DNA of 64,000 bases from Bidens hawaiensis (taxonomy: Eukaryota; Streptophyta; Magnoliopsida; Asterales; Asteraceae): NCBI GenBank assembly GCA_021521415.1, contig JAIQDT010003843.1, forward strand, positions 150,001 to 214,000, read 5' to 3'. The notes beneath the pieces were generated by a model, which did no database searches, had not been told where the DNA came from, and worked only from the letters and a program-made list of their open reading frames with translations. The translations under genes were made by a program, and so were the position numbers. This document shows, in pieces, positions 37,900 to 49,064 of the stretch. Every line of letters starts with the position of its first letter. The stretch's first letter is position 1.

Positions 37900-38155
37900 T
37901 AGGTGAGGGTTATACTAAAAATAAGTAGTTTCATAGGAATGCTAGGAATAAATCATAGCCATTGGATCATGTTAATCAATGGTTAAAATTTAAAATCACC
38001 AACAACCGACATAGTTTCCTAGAATTAATCTTTCATCATTATAACCGACATAGTTTTCTAAAATTATTCTTTTACCATAGGTTATAATGTCATATGTCAA
38101 AAATCTATTGATTCTTACCATTCCTAGGAAACTTCTTATTCTTATTTGAACTCTA
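37900..38155. mobile_element. MITE family G, copy 1
   Basis: Starts TAGGTGAGGGTTATAC and ends TATTTGAACTCTA within TA repeats. Terminal inverted regions include tttcataggaatgctaggaa and ccattcctaggaaacttc. A second copy in the opposite orientation is at 43149-43409 in an MPDU1 intron. Confidence 0.65.
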
Positions 38156-38169
38156 TATATATATATATA

Positions 38170-38869
38170 TAGGATCAGAATCATGTGAGAACTTTTTGGA
38201 AATTGAGAACTGTGAGAACCATTTTGGATCACAAAAAAACCCAAAAATAAAAAATCAAAAAACAAAAAAAAAACAAAAATAAAAAAAACTAAAAAAACCA
38301 AAGTTCTTATTTATCATCCCAGTTTCTAAAAAAACGTAAAAACAAATTCCCGGTTTAGCTAAATTATACATATATGTATAATATGTACACACATGTTTTT
38401 TTCCTATACACATATGTATAATTTAAGGTAAATGATAATATACATATATGTACATTACGTAACTAGAGATTAAATGAAAGTATACATATGTGTATAGGTA
38501 TAATACGAATTAAAAAGAAAAAAATTGTTTTTTTTATTATACATATATGTATAATATGTACACACATGTTTTTTCTATACACATATGTATAATTTAAGGT
38601 AAATGATAATGTACATATGTACATTACGTAACTAGAGATTAAATGAAAGTATACATATGTGTATATGTATAATACGAATTAAAAAGAAAAAAAATTTTGG
38701 TTGTTTTTTTTAATGAAACCGGAATGAAATATAAGAATTTTGGTTTTTTTACTTTTTAAAAATTTTTGTTTTATAATTTTTTAAATATTTTTCAGAGATT
38801 TTTTTAGTAGTTCAAAATGGTTCTCAAAGTTCTCAATTTGTCAATGGTTTTCTTAGGATTCTTACCCTA
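38170..38869. mobile_element. MITE-like element with internal duplication
   Basis: Starts TAGGATCAGAATCATGTGAG and ends TAGGATTCTTACCCTA. The inverted arms pair gagaactgtgagaaccattt with aaatggttctcaaagttctc. Inside, about 173 bp (from attatacatatatgtataat at 38363) is repeated from 38536. Confidence 0.65.
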
Positions 38870-40633
38870 TATATATATATATATATATATTACACACATA
38901 TACTAATATAATAATATTAAACCAAAAAAAACACACAACGACAAGTTCGTGTCCCCCCCTATTGCCCCTCTTATCGCCGGGGGAGGGGGGGTGTTCTTGC
39001 CCCTTATCGCCCCAACAAATCGCCCAATACGCATAGTCTAATAACTAAACCAATATGCCGCAATCAAAGACATTAGCTAGAAAGTGGTGACTCGAGCCTT
39101 GAGGAATATGACAATGATCGTTCCCACTATATTTGTGTTCCTCAATAGACTAAAATACTAAGAGCATGTTTGAATTTGGGACAAATAAATTTAGATCATG
39201 AATTCATGATGTTCTTGTTATATGGCGTTAAAAGGGATTGTGTTTATTAGTTCATGTGATTGTCAACTTTGTTCTCGAATATAAGATCAATAAGTACTTG
39301 TTGCATGGGTAGCATATTGTAATTTCCATGTACACAACAGAAACGCAGGAAAGTAACATGTGATGAAATAGTTTCAATACTTAATATTACAAACTAATCT
39401 AATCCTTTAGACAGTAAGATCAACCACAGACGGCCTATTCAGCTTTTGTAAGTTATGTTTTCACACCATTTAAGCAAGCCTCCTTCTCAAATTTGACTCG
39501 CCCGATCACACAATTAAAACTAAGAATTTTAAGTGATCCGACTAAACACATTTCGTATTTAAATGATTCCTATTCCTATTGATTAGTAAGAGAACAAGTG
39601 TTCCAGTGCTTCTATTGCAATATTCTTTCAAACAGTTAATCAGTTATATAGTGTATTTGTGAGTTGTGATCCCTAGCTACCATAATTAGGGAAATTGGTG
39701 ATCATCGCCTTAAATATACGAGTTTTATTTAATGAAGACAAACTATTGGTGAATACGCCATTCTTAAAAATTGTATATTTTCAACCCAAACCTGCTTTGA
39801 ATGTGAAATATTGACTAAAAATGCACAAAATAGAGCCATGAAAAGCTTCTAAAAAATGCACTGGGCAGGTTTATGTAATATAGCTACAACTTTGATACAT
39901 GGCTTTATATACTAATTTGCATGTAACAAGTGTCGAAAACTACATGGTTTAAGTGGTTCCCTCGTTTGATCCTATTAATGCCTTTTTTTTTTTTTTTTGT
40001 TGAAAGGCTAATTTTAGTTAAACCAAAAAAGAGACCACTTACAAGATAAAAGTAGCCCCAAAACAAACAAAAACAAAACAAAAACAAGAAACACTATCAA
40101 AACGTACAACTTATTAAATTGAAAAATTCATGAAGTTGAACCGGCTCCATTTCCCACTCTAAACACGTTCTTTTGCTTCACCCATATGAAAGATGCCGAT
40201 TTGGCATTGTTCACCAACTTTGATAATATAAATGGAATATTATTAAAAATACATTAATGCATCGAGTCGAGTTAACTTCTGCATTCTGATAGGGTGCTTT
40301 ACGTGACAATCTTCCAATCTTCGACTTGATATTATCTTCTATCAGATGACCGGATTATGTTCTTGCACACTATATGCTACAATCATGTCCAGTTGTCCGT
40401 TCATTAATTTTTGATCTTAAGTTTACTGATTTGAAACTTTATATTTCTTTAAAGATCAATCATTCAATGAAAACCAAATCAAATTTGAATTATTCCACAA
40501 ATTAAAAAAAGAAAAATCATCACTGCCATTTTTCAAGTCCGTACATCGTTGAAAAAAAAAAAGAAAACCAGAATCCAATGAAAATGCATAATTAACCCAA
40601 CAACCCTCGTCTCCTTCGCCGGAGCACCGACCA
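38870..40633. other. Intergenic region upstream of the F-box gene
   Basis: No coding exon seen. An (at)n tract lies at 38867-38890, and a short C/G-rich patch (cccctattgcccctc, gccgggggagggg) at 38956-39010. No clear TATA box could be assigned to the F-box gene. Confidence 0.4.
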
Positions 40634-41875
40634 ATGACCCCCACAATATCCGACCTCCCAGACGCCTGTTTAGCGCGTGTCTTCCACTTCCTATCTCCCA
40701 CCGAGCGTAACCGTTGCTCCCTCGTTTGCCGCTACTGGCTCATAATCGAAGGCCAATCCCGTCACCGCCTCTCCTTAAACGCCCAATCGGACCTCAACTC
40801 CGTCGTCAAATCCATCTTCTCCCGGTTCGACGCCGTCACGAAACTCTCGCTCAAATGCGACCGTAGATCGTCAAGCATCAACGACGAAGAGCTCATCTTA
40901 ATCTCTCAATTCTGCCAAAACCTAATCCGTATCAAACTCCGATCATGCCGGAAATTAACCGATTCCGGCATCGAAAGCTTTACAAACAATTGCAACAAAT
41001 TGAAGAAGATTTCATTCGGATCGTGTAATTTTGGCGCCAAAGGAATGAACGCTGTGATTGCTAACTGCCAATTTCTTGAAGAGTTATCGGTGAAACGGTT
41101 GATCGGAGATTTAACGGATGAGATTAAGCCAGGTGTAGCAGCAGCATCTTTGAAGATGATTAGTTTAAAGGATCTGTACAACGGACAGCGTTTCGAGCCG
41201 TTAATAATCGGATGCAAAAAGCTTAAAACCCTAAGCATTGTTAGGTGTTACGGTGATTATGATAAGTTTTTGGAAAGTGTTGGTGATAATGTTTGTGGAT
41301 TGGTTGAGATTCATTTAGAGAGGTTGCAGGTTTCCGATTTGGGGCTCGAGGCGGTTTCTAAGTGTCGGAATTTGCAGATACTGCATCTGTTGAAAACGCC
41401 GGATTGTTCGGATTTGGGGGTGATGTATGTGGCTGAGGGTTGTAGGCTGTTGAGGAAGATTCATATAGACGGGTGGAAGACGAAGCGGATTGGTGACGAA
41501 GGGTTGATTAGCGTGGCGAAGAATTGTGTTAATCTTCAAGAGCTTGTGCTTATTAGTGTTGATGTTACTTGTTATGGATTGGAGGTGTTGTCTGACAAGT
41601 GTCGGAAGCTGGAACGGTTGGCGTTGTGTGGGAGTGACGCGGTTGGGGATGGTGAGATTGTGTGTATTGCGGCGAAATGTGTGGCTTTGAGGAAGTTGTG
41701 TATTAAGAGTTGTAATGTGTCTGATTATGGGATTGGGGCTTTGGCGGTTGGGTGTCCGAATTTGGTGAAGGTGAAGGTGAAGAAATGTAAGGGTGTGAGT
41801 TCTGATGGTGTCGGTTGGTTGATGGCGAACCGAGAACCGTTAATGGTTAGTCTTGATAAGTGGGAATGTTGGTAA
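40634..41875 (+). CDS. F-box/LRR protein, VFB/SKIP2 type
   Basis: A single exon of 413 codons. An F-box lies at residues about 5-40 (ISDLPDACLARVFHFLSPTE through CSLVCRYWLIIEG). It is followed by HRLSLNAQSDL and about ten leucine-rich units, including CDRRSSSINDEELILIS, FGSCNFGAKGMNAV, LKDLYNGQRFEPLI, IHIDGWKTKRIGDEGLISVA, LALCGSDAVGDGE and LCIKSCNVSDYGIGALA. These phrases match Arabidopsis VIER F-BOX proteins and SKIP2. Such proteins act as substrate adaptors of SCF ubiquitin ligases, the F-box binding the SKP1-like subunit. The family is usually about 500 residues or more, with an N-terminal extension before the F-box; here the F-box begins almost at the start Met (accgaccaATGACC). The start could be shortened or the paralogue divergent. 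Convergent with the MPDU1 homologue. Confidence 0.9.
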   Translation: MTPTISDLPDACLARVFHFLSPTERNRCSLVCRYWLIIEGQSRHRLSLNAQSDLNSVVKSIFSRFDAVTKLSLKCDRRSSSINDEELILISQFCQNLIRIKLRSCRKLTDSGIESFTNNCNKLKKISFGSCNFGAKGMNAVIANCQFLEELSVKRLIGDLTDEIKPGVAAASLKMISLKDLYNGQRFEPLIIGCKKLKTLSIVRCYGDYDKFLESVGDNVCGLVEIHLERLQVSDLGLEAVSKCRNLQILHLLKTPDCSDLGVMYVAEGCRLLRKIHIDGWKTKRIGDEGLISVAKNCVNLQELVLISVDVTCYGLEVLSDKCRKLERLALCGSDAVGDGEIVCIAAKCVALRKLCIKSCNVSDYGIGALAVGCPNLVKVKVKKCKGVSSDGVGWLMANREPLMVSLDKWECW

Positions 41876-43148
41876 TGATTCTCGGGTTCTAGCGGTGTTA
41901 CCGGTTGATCAAGGTCATTCAAGGCAAGATTAGGGTTTGGTAGTGTTCAAGCTTCAAAGGTGTGAAATCTATGTAAAATTGTTTGTGTAATTGAGAGTTT
42001 GATTGTCTTTGTATTTATGTTATAATTTGAAGTATATATTTCTGTATTGTTGTTTGTTGGTAGTTCAGCGAATTTAGTGCTATAAAAGAACAGAACAAGG
42101 CATTGTTCAAGTTTAGTCGTTAAGCTTTTTATATGGACAAACAAACGGTTCACGAAACAATAACCGACAAAGCTTTATGTTTGTTAAGGAAATGATTATG
42201 TTTCTGTTTGTTCATTAATTCATAAACGAACATATAAGTCCCTTTAATAAACGGACAAAAACAAGCGAATATGAACGAACAAACATTTGCGAACGTAAAC
42301 AAACGAACACGTCACCGAACACATCGGAACGAGCGTGACATCTGTTCATGTTAGATCAATTAATTTAACGAATAAAATGTCTTGCTCATCTTCGCTCGTT
42401 TAACAATGGTTGTCTATGAAGGTTCACTTTGTTTACATATGGTTGTCTTTGGTTCATATGCATTAACTGTTTATCCAAACATTTAAATAAGCAACACTAA
42501 ACACCACATATATCATGTCAAAGAATCTTGAAAGAATCACTTCAACACGAAACTAATAACAATAAAAAACACTATTGTATCAAAACAAAGAGATTTTGTA
42601 TGCAAACGGTTACAGTTATTAGAGGAAATTTGCATATAAAGATGGTCACATTGTTGATCTTCTAATCTTTCTTCTTCTCTTTCTTTGCTGGTTTGCTGTA
42701 TATGATGATTTGGCTCAAGATTGCACCGTTTGTCAGTATCCCAACAACCGAACCCATAACAACTTTGAACAAAATTAAGGATATAAATATCGATAGACAG
42801 AAAAAATAAAGATATTTTAAATAAGTAAAAGAGTATTAATATAAAGAAGCATACCACTTGTTGGAGCTTTTTCTTGTAGGCTAGTAAAAACTCACTGTAA
42901 AATAGCATAAAAACATCATAAATAGATTTAAGTTATAGCCTGCAAAATCAAGAGTTATACATAATTAAGTGGAAATAAAAAAAATAAGCGCACCTATAGA
43001 GCCAAGAGAATTCATAAACGAAGTAATGAAGCTAAGTTCCCTTGTGCTTCTGTTCTGCTCAACGATAACGCATTCGTCATAATATAATCGTTTACAAAAT
43101 ATAACGTCTTTTAATATAAAACAATTTATATATATTTATATATATATA

Positions 43149-43409
43149 TAGAAAGGGGTTCAAATAAGTATAAAGAGTTTCCTAGGAATGGTAAGAACCA
43201 ATAGATTTTTGACATTTGGCATTAAAACCTATGGTAAAAGAATAATTCTAGGAAACTATGTCGGTTATAATGGTGAAAGAGTAATTCTAGGAAGCTATGT
43301 CGGTTTTTGGTAATTTTAAATCTCAACCATTGATTAACATGATCCAATGGCTATGATTTAGTCCTAGTCTTCCTAGAAAACTATCTCCTTTTATTTTAAC
43401 CCACCCCTA
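43149..43409. mobile_element. MITE family G, copy 2 (in MPDU1 intron 5)
   Basis: Starts TAGAAAGGGGTTCAAATAAG and ends CCCACCCCTA, bounded by TA repeats. It is the inverse-orientation relative of 37900-38155, sharing gttgattaacatgatccaat (in inverse) and cctaggaatggtaagaa. Confidence 0.65.
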
Positions 43410-43949
43410 TATATATATATATATATATAACATTTCTTCCAAAAACACAGAAACACGCAACAAACTCTACAATTTTATCAAATTTCCTACTTAATATAGA
43501 CAAATTGCAGGAATGCCCCTAGATATTACATGATAATTGTAGACATAAATCTATTGTATCAACAAGCCGGAACAAAATGATATAGTTCAGGAAAGTAGTA
43601 ACTTACTTTAAAGTTTTCATAAATCTGTGGGACCCTAGCAAAGAAAAAGATTGCATGCTGGGATGCCTGAAACAAGCAATTTCTTCAACACAGTTTAGCA
43701 AATTCAAAATTAAGATGAAAGAAGACCGAGACCGAGAAAGTAGTCAAACATTGATGAAAATAAATCGGGCCTAAATAAAGTAGTTTTCCACTTACATATA
43801 GAGCTTCAAAAAGAAGGGGATCAATTTTCCCAGCTAAAATTGTCGGCGCTAGGCCACAATATCTGTAATAATCTGAGTAAAGAATGCAGTTTATATACAT
43901 ATAAAATGACTTATCTACCAGTCAGGCGTTGGTAAATGCATGTTTTTAT

Positions 43950-44720
43950 TACCCTCTTAAAAGAGGTCTAAGGTTTGAATATAGCTTCCACTTGTTTCCT
44001 ACCTTAACCTTGAAGGCCGCATGCTCTCACTCTGACTCGCTAGTAAAGTATTGGTAGGGCCCATGAATTTTCCCTAACGGGTTCTCATGATTACCAAAAA
44101 GAAGAATTCACATAGAAGCCTTTAGGGGACTACATGGAAGTAGTGTGCATGAAACCGAAAAAAACTGAACCCTAAACCAAAAAAACAAACCCAATAAAAG
44201 CCAACGTTTTGGTTTTATGTTTTTATAAACACCAAATTTTCGGTTCTATTTTGGTTTGGAATCTAATTAAAACCGAAAAAACAGAACCGAATCTATAAAT
44301 TTCCATTTTTATTTTGAATGTTAAGTAAGTTAAGAATTTATTAAGTTGCGTAACCCAAATATTTTAGCCCAAATATATAATAATTAATTTACAAAGAGTC
44401 AAAAGAGATATAAGCCGATAGTTTTATGCCAAAATTCTTTTTTTTTGTCAATTGTTTTCCAGTACAAAAATTTCAAGCCTAAACACAAAAACCGAAAAAA
44501 CCAAAACCAAACCCTAAAAAACCGAAACCAAACGGTTTTCAATAACTTGCCCATGCACACCCCTACACAATTGTAAGTGTCTGATTTTGATTCTCCTCTA
44601 GCAGAGGTCTCAAGCGTGAATCCAGTTTCACTTGTTCCTGCCTTAACCCCTGAAGGCCACTCTCACAGGTTAGCAGAGTATTGGCGGGGCCCATGAGTTT
44701 TCCCTAACAGTCTCTCACAA
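43950..44720. repeat. Direct repeat pair flanking an element in MPDU1 intron 3
   Basis: About 145 bp at 43950-44095 (ccctcttaaaagaggtctaa, then gaaggccgcatgctctcact and gggcccatgaattttcccta) recurs at about 44590-44720 (cctctagcagaggtctcaag, gaaggccactctcac, gggcccatgagttttcccta). The copies are clearly diverged. They flank the hAT-like element 44141-44565. Confidence 0.65.
44141..44565. mobile_element. hAT-like element, AACCGAA-rich (in MPDU1 intron 3)
   Basis: Starts TAGTGTGCATGAAACCG and ends GCCCATGCACACCCCTA, an imperfect inverted repeat. Subterminal AACCGAA / TTCGGTT motifs are dense. No convincing 8-bp duplication (catggaag versus cacaattg). Confidence 0.5.
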
Positions 44721-45151
44721 TTAACAAAAATAAAAAAGAATCAATGTAGGATACAACAACGCACGGACCCAAGTAAAGTTGCCCACACGCGGAGAGAAAT
44801 AATAGATGGTTGCAACCAAAATTATAGCTGCAACAACAAAAAAACATTGAGCTCTCACAATAAACATCTTGTGCTGGTTTATTCTACTACAAGAAATCCA
44901 AAAAAAAAGTGGTGATTTTGAGATGCAGATACCTTGGATAAGAAGAAAGGCCAACTCTCCATAAGCTGTGTAAAGAAGATGGTTGTAGTGAAAGTAATGT
45001 TTATTACTTGAAGGTGTGAGAAATACATAAACAACTACATCTATTTATACACAAATAAACCCTAGCTATCGACCCATAAAAGGCCCATGGGCTTTAGCCA
45101 ACTATATGGGCTAAAACCCTAATTATAACTAAATACAACTAACACTCCTCC

Positions 45152-45424
45152 TCAAGTTGGAGCATAGATGTTAATCATGCCCAACTTATTACAAATAAAA
45201 TCTATCTGAGCTTTCCGGAGCGGTTTAGTTAGAATGTCTGCTAGCTGAAAATTTGTCTTCACATGAACTGGTTGAATGGAAGGAGGATCAGTTTGTGTGC
45301 CTACTACTCGATCTCTGATAAGGTGGCAGTCGACCTCAATATGTTTTGTCCTCTCATGAAATACTTGATTCTTGGCTATGTGAATGGCTGACTGACTATC
45401 ACAGTATAACCTCACTACGAGATT
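45152..45424 (-). pseudogene. Copia RNase H C-terminal fragment
   Basis: Encodes [20 protein letters not shown], then [13 protein letters not shown] and ADILTKPL, the classic end of Copia RNase H. In a full element it follows reverse transcriptase. Here it abuts the truncated integrase, separated by a stop codon, so the internal deletion removed the RT. Confidence 0.92.
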
Positions 45425-46216
45425 TCAACAAATAAACCCAAGTAGTGCGAGAATAGTCATCAATAAAGGTAATAAAATATTCAAAACCCAACGTAGATTT
45501 GATAGGGCAAGGACCAATACATCAGAATGCAACAGTTCAAAACAAGAACTGACTCGATTGGGCACCCTAGGGGGATAGGGACGCCTGGTATGTTTACCAA
45601 GTTGACACGACTCACAATGAAAATTAAAAGACGAAAGTGGTAAATCTGGTCGCATTTGCCTCAGAACCGCTATAGAGGGATGACCTAACCGACAGTGAGC
45701 CTCTCTGACAGCGGAATCACATAAGTTTGCTACAGGACGCGAAAACGAGGATATACGATAGAGACCTCCTGATTCAAAACCAGTACCAATTACCCGATTT
45801 GTTCCTAGTTCATGAAAAACGCAGTGAGTTGGGTAAAAGGTCACTGAACAGTTGTTTTGTTTGGTAATCTGACTCACTGAACAAAGACTGGTAGAAAATT
45901 TAGGAACAAATAGGATAGAAGACAGTTTTAGGTTTTCCGAGTTACTGATGGATCCTATGCCGAGAATGGGACATGAAGATCCATCGGCAAGACGTACTGG
46001 TGCATGGGAAACATTTTGAAGACTAGAAAAAATACCCCGATTCCCAGTCATGTGATGTGTGGCTCCAGAATCAATCACCCATGATAAGTCAAGGCTAGAA
46101 GGTTTACCTGAATGTGCCGAGATGGTTTGAGGATGAGGCAACTGGGAGGTAAGAAACCGTTGAATAAGATCATGCTCCTCTTTAGTAAATGTATACATGT
46201 ATGTATTTTTGCCCAT
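45425..46216 (-). pseudogene. Copia protease / GAG-pre-integrase / partial integrase
   Basis: Contains the aspartic protease motif WVIDSGATHHMTG, a following LADGSSCPILGIGSI stretch, and the GAG-pre-integrase zinc motif (HCRLGHPS through HCESCQLGKH). The integrase start (SSCFELLHSDV) then runs into a shifted frame (LALSNLRWVLNILLPLLMTI in place of the usual GP...FITFIDD). The N-terminal gag is missing. Not functional as a polyprotein. Confidence 0.9.
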
Positions 46217-46284
46217 AGTGATACACGAAACTGAAAATTGACTGTGAACAGTAACAAGTGCGGGTGGAGGGCGGGAACAGATTC

Positions 46285-46600
46285 CGGCGTAAACAGTTAC
46301 TCGTCGTGAACAGTTAATCCCGGCAGCGAACAGTTAATCCCGGCAGCGAACAGTAATCCCGGCAGCGAACAGTAACTTTCCGGCAGCGAACAGTAATTCC
46401 GGCAGCGAACAGTAACTTTCCGGCAGCGAACAGTAATTCCGGCAGCGAACAGTAACTTTCCGGCAGTGAACAGAAATTCCGGCAGTGAACAGTGACTTCC
46501 GGCATGAACAGTAATTTCCGGCGTGAACAGTGTTTTCCGGCGTCAACAGTATTTTCGGCGATGAACAGTGATTCGCGTGAACAGTGCTCGTCAGTGAACA
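46285..46600. repeat. ~20-bp minisatellite in the Copia leader
   Basis: Units of ccggcagcgaacagtaatt / aactt recur about a dozen times, becoming more degenerate toward 46600 (tgaacagtgttttccggcg). It occupies the place where the leader and gag start would be on the minus strand. Confidence 0.9.
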
Positions 46601-47165
46601 GTAGTTTCACGGTCGAAAAAAAAAAAGATTTCGTGACAGGACAGAACAACAAGGCAGGAGCTTGTTTCAGATCTGAAGGCTGCTGGTGACGGCTGGTCAG
46701 ACTCGGGTTCGGGTCAGATCGCGGCTAGGATTTGGATCGAGAGCCGTAGCTCTGATACCATGTAAAGAAGATGGTTGTAGTGAAAGTAATGTTTATTACT
46801 TGAAGGTGTGAGAAATACATAAACAACTACATCTATTTATACACAAATAAACCCTAGCTATCGACCCATAAAAGGCCCATGGGCTTTAGCCAACTATATG
46901 GGCTAAAACCCTAATTATAACTAAATACAACTAACAAGCTGAAAACGGAAGGCCTTTATGAAGACAATATGCCAACGCAATGGTGTAACCAACTACTTCC
47001 ATTTCAAAAGCCATAACACTAAGACCTCTCACACTTTTATGTTGTATGATTTTCATGATCTGAAAATAAAAATAAAAATTAAATAAATAAAAAAAACATA
47101 AATTCAAATCAGTGCTTATAAATGAACGTTTTGAAAGTGATTATGTGATATTGAAAAAAAAGGCC

Positions 47166-47656
47166 TAGGGCTATCATAACATGTCGGACACGACACGATA
47201 AGACACGATGACCTGCTGTGCTAAACACGAACACGATACAATAACTAATCGTGCCATTTATTCCAAACACGACCATAAACCTGTTTAGTAACAGGTTAAC
47301 CTATTAAGAAACCAGTTTAAAGACACAATGAATAATAAATGTGTAACAAAACCAAAATTTTCAAACGAGCATAAAAGTCTTAACTAATAGATAATTCAAA
47401 ACATATTTGAAACAAAAAACCACAAATCTGTAGCATATTTGAAACAAAAAACGAAAAATCCATAACATACTTGAAACAAAAAACCATAGAAGCAAATCAA
47501 AACATCCAAAAAAAACGTAATATTGAGTTCTGAAGAGCATTAGTGAAATGTTGTTTGTAAGTATGACTTTATGTTTAAGACTTTAGGAATGTATATATAT
47601 AACCTGTTAAAACCTGTGACGTGTTAACAGGTTCGTGCCATAAATTGACAGCCCTA
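47166..47656. mobile_element. hAT-like element in MPDU1 intron 1
   Basis: Starts TAGGGCTATCATAACATG and ends AAATTGACAGCCCTA. Flanks AAAAGGCC (47158-47165) and ATAAGGCC (47657-47664) form an 8-bp duplication with one mismatch. Subterminal motifs are cacga / acaggtt. The left start of a relative lies near 37713 (tagggctgttaaacaattca). Confidence 0.75.
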
Positions 47657-48998
47657 ATAAGGCCTCATAAATTAGGTTACATAAGTAATTTCATGTCATC
47701 CTTAGATAATTGGTGCTTGTCATTGTTACAAATTGATTAAACAGTTGACTAACTCAAAAGCCAAAATACATCTATGAACAGTCAATTGCACATTAAAATT
47801 GTTATTTATGATGATAATATTTTACCCCAAAATACTGTGTAAATTGAATTAGATAAGATTGGGGATAACTTGCACAATATTATACTTAAAACAGATTAGA
47901 ATTCACAATCAAACAGGAAAACCTAATGCTAACCGAGCTCTAACATTATTCGTATCTAAAGATCAACAATAATATTCTGAAGTTAATGTCAAATTGTAAC
48001 AAATTAAGAACTAGGTTAAATAATTGTGATCATAGATTACATGAAAAATAGTGTAACTGAACCTAGAAATAAACAATACTCTGAAATTGACGTCAAATTG
48101 TAACAAATTGAGAGCTAAGGGTGATCAATTGAGATAGTAAAACCCTAGATGGCATGAAAAATGGTGTAATTGAAGCTAAAGATGAATCAATTCTCTTGTA
48201 ATTGAACCTGTGGGACTTTAACGGTGGTTGAAGCGGCAACGATGGCGTAACCTAAGAGCTTGGAGATGAGGGGAAGCAAACAGTCTTTCTCAGGGACTCT
48301 GCCGGCGGATAATGATCCGAAAACGCAGGTGAAATCCATCCCCAAGAACTCCATTCGAACCATTTTCAGTTTCACTCACCGATGGCTTCTGATTTGGGGG
48401 ATATCCGGTGCAACGAATTGAATATGTTTGATGATAAAATGAAAATGAAAATGGGTCTTTTAATACATCGGCCCATATACACTTATTTTCCAGTCACAGA
48501 CATTTTTAAAACCAAGAGACCTTACCAAATACCAAACCAATACCGGCCGAACAGCATTTACGTTACGATATAACAATATTATACATGCGACATGATTCAA
48601 CATAGAGCTGTCGCAATATGCGAGCATAACTTACTACTTAACAAATCTTTCAATAAAGTAGCAGCTTTTGCAATATAAAATGTAAAGAAAATAGAGTTGG
48701 AGAATTATCATCATGACAAGATGTATAGTGGTTTTGATGGACGTCAACATATTAACCTCACGTCAACTCATTGGTTCTCAAAATAAACTATTGGAGAACC
48801 TTGTTTAAAATAAATCTTGTATTTAAAGTAAGAACCATCCAGAATTACTTTGGTAAGGGTTATTGAAGAAACACTAAGTGACCCCGGGCAGAATACGGAT
48901 AATCTGGGGGTTAAGTAGATGTTTCCCACGAGGGTTAGGTCCGGCAAAGATGGTTCTTCTTCAGATGACCTGCAAAACAGACACCGTGAGCTTCTTCA

Positions 48999-49013
48999 TT
49001 GGCGCCATCCGTG
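48999..49013 (+). other. Primer-binding site of the Tat-like element
   Basis: TTGGCGCCATCCGTG directly follows a CA dinucleotide at 48997-48998. TGGCGCC after an LTR CA end is a common plant gypsy primer-binding site. Confidence 0.65.
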
Positions 49014-49064
49014 CATAAAAGCTAGAACTAATTCTTTTTCAGTTTTTTCAAAACTTCTGGAAAG

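Larger units (their letters stand above)
44969..46936 (-). mobile_element. Young non-autonomous Copia retrotransposon
   Basis: The 176-bp LTRs (44969-45144 and 46761-46936) are identical base for base. A perfect 5-bp duplication, AGCTG, flanks the element (44964-44968 and 46937-46941). On the minus strand the 5' LTR ends TTCTTTACA and is followed by TGGTATCAGAGC, the primer-binding site complementary to initiator tRNA-Met. A purine run (TTGAGGAGGAG) precedes the 3' LTR. Only 1968 bp long: most of gag, most of integrase and all of reverse transcriptase are gone. It inserted within the GLPFSA|YGELAF codons of MPDU1 exon 2. Identical LTRs imply very recent insertion. Confidence 0.96.
42662..48363 (-). 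pseudogene. MPDU1 homologue (PQ-loop protein) with exon 2 split by a Copia element
   Basis: Exons (minus): 48363-48208, 47059-46942 plus 44968-44933 (one exon, cut by the Copia element), 44827-44755, 43862-43796, 43666-43607, 43054-42994, 42894 or 42890-42855, and 42762-42662. The joined frame is about 235 codons, the family's usual length. Recognisable segments: [35 protein letters not shown], the PQ-loop [50 protein letters not shown], the second PQ-loop FARVPQIYENF, LTNGAILSQIIIY, and a Lys-rich tail. MPDU1 proteins are ER membrane proteins needed to use dolichol-phosphate-mannose in glycan and GPI-anchor synthesis. All exons but exon 2 retain open frames if exon 7 uses an AG four bases downstream. 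The insertion should abolish normal protein in this haplotype. Confidence 0.88.

Noticed and set aside
46314..46652. Cys-rich repetitive ORF (112 codons)
   Set aside because: It is a translation of the Copia leader minisatellite, not a protein gene.
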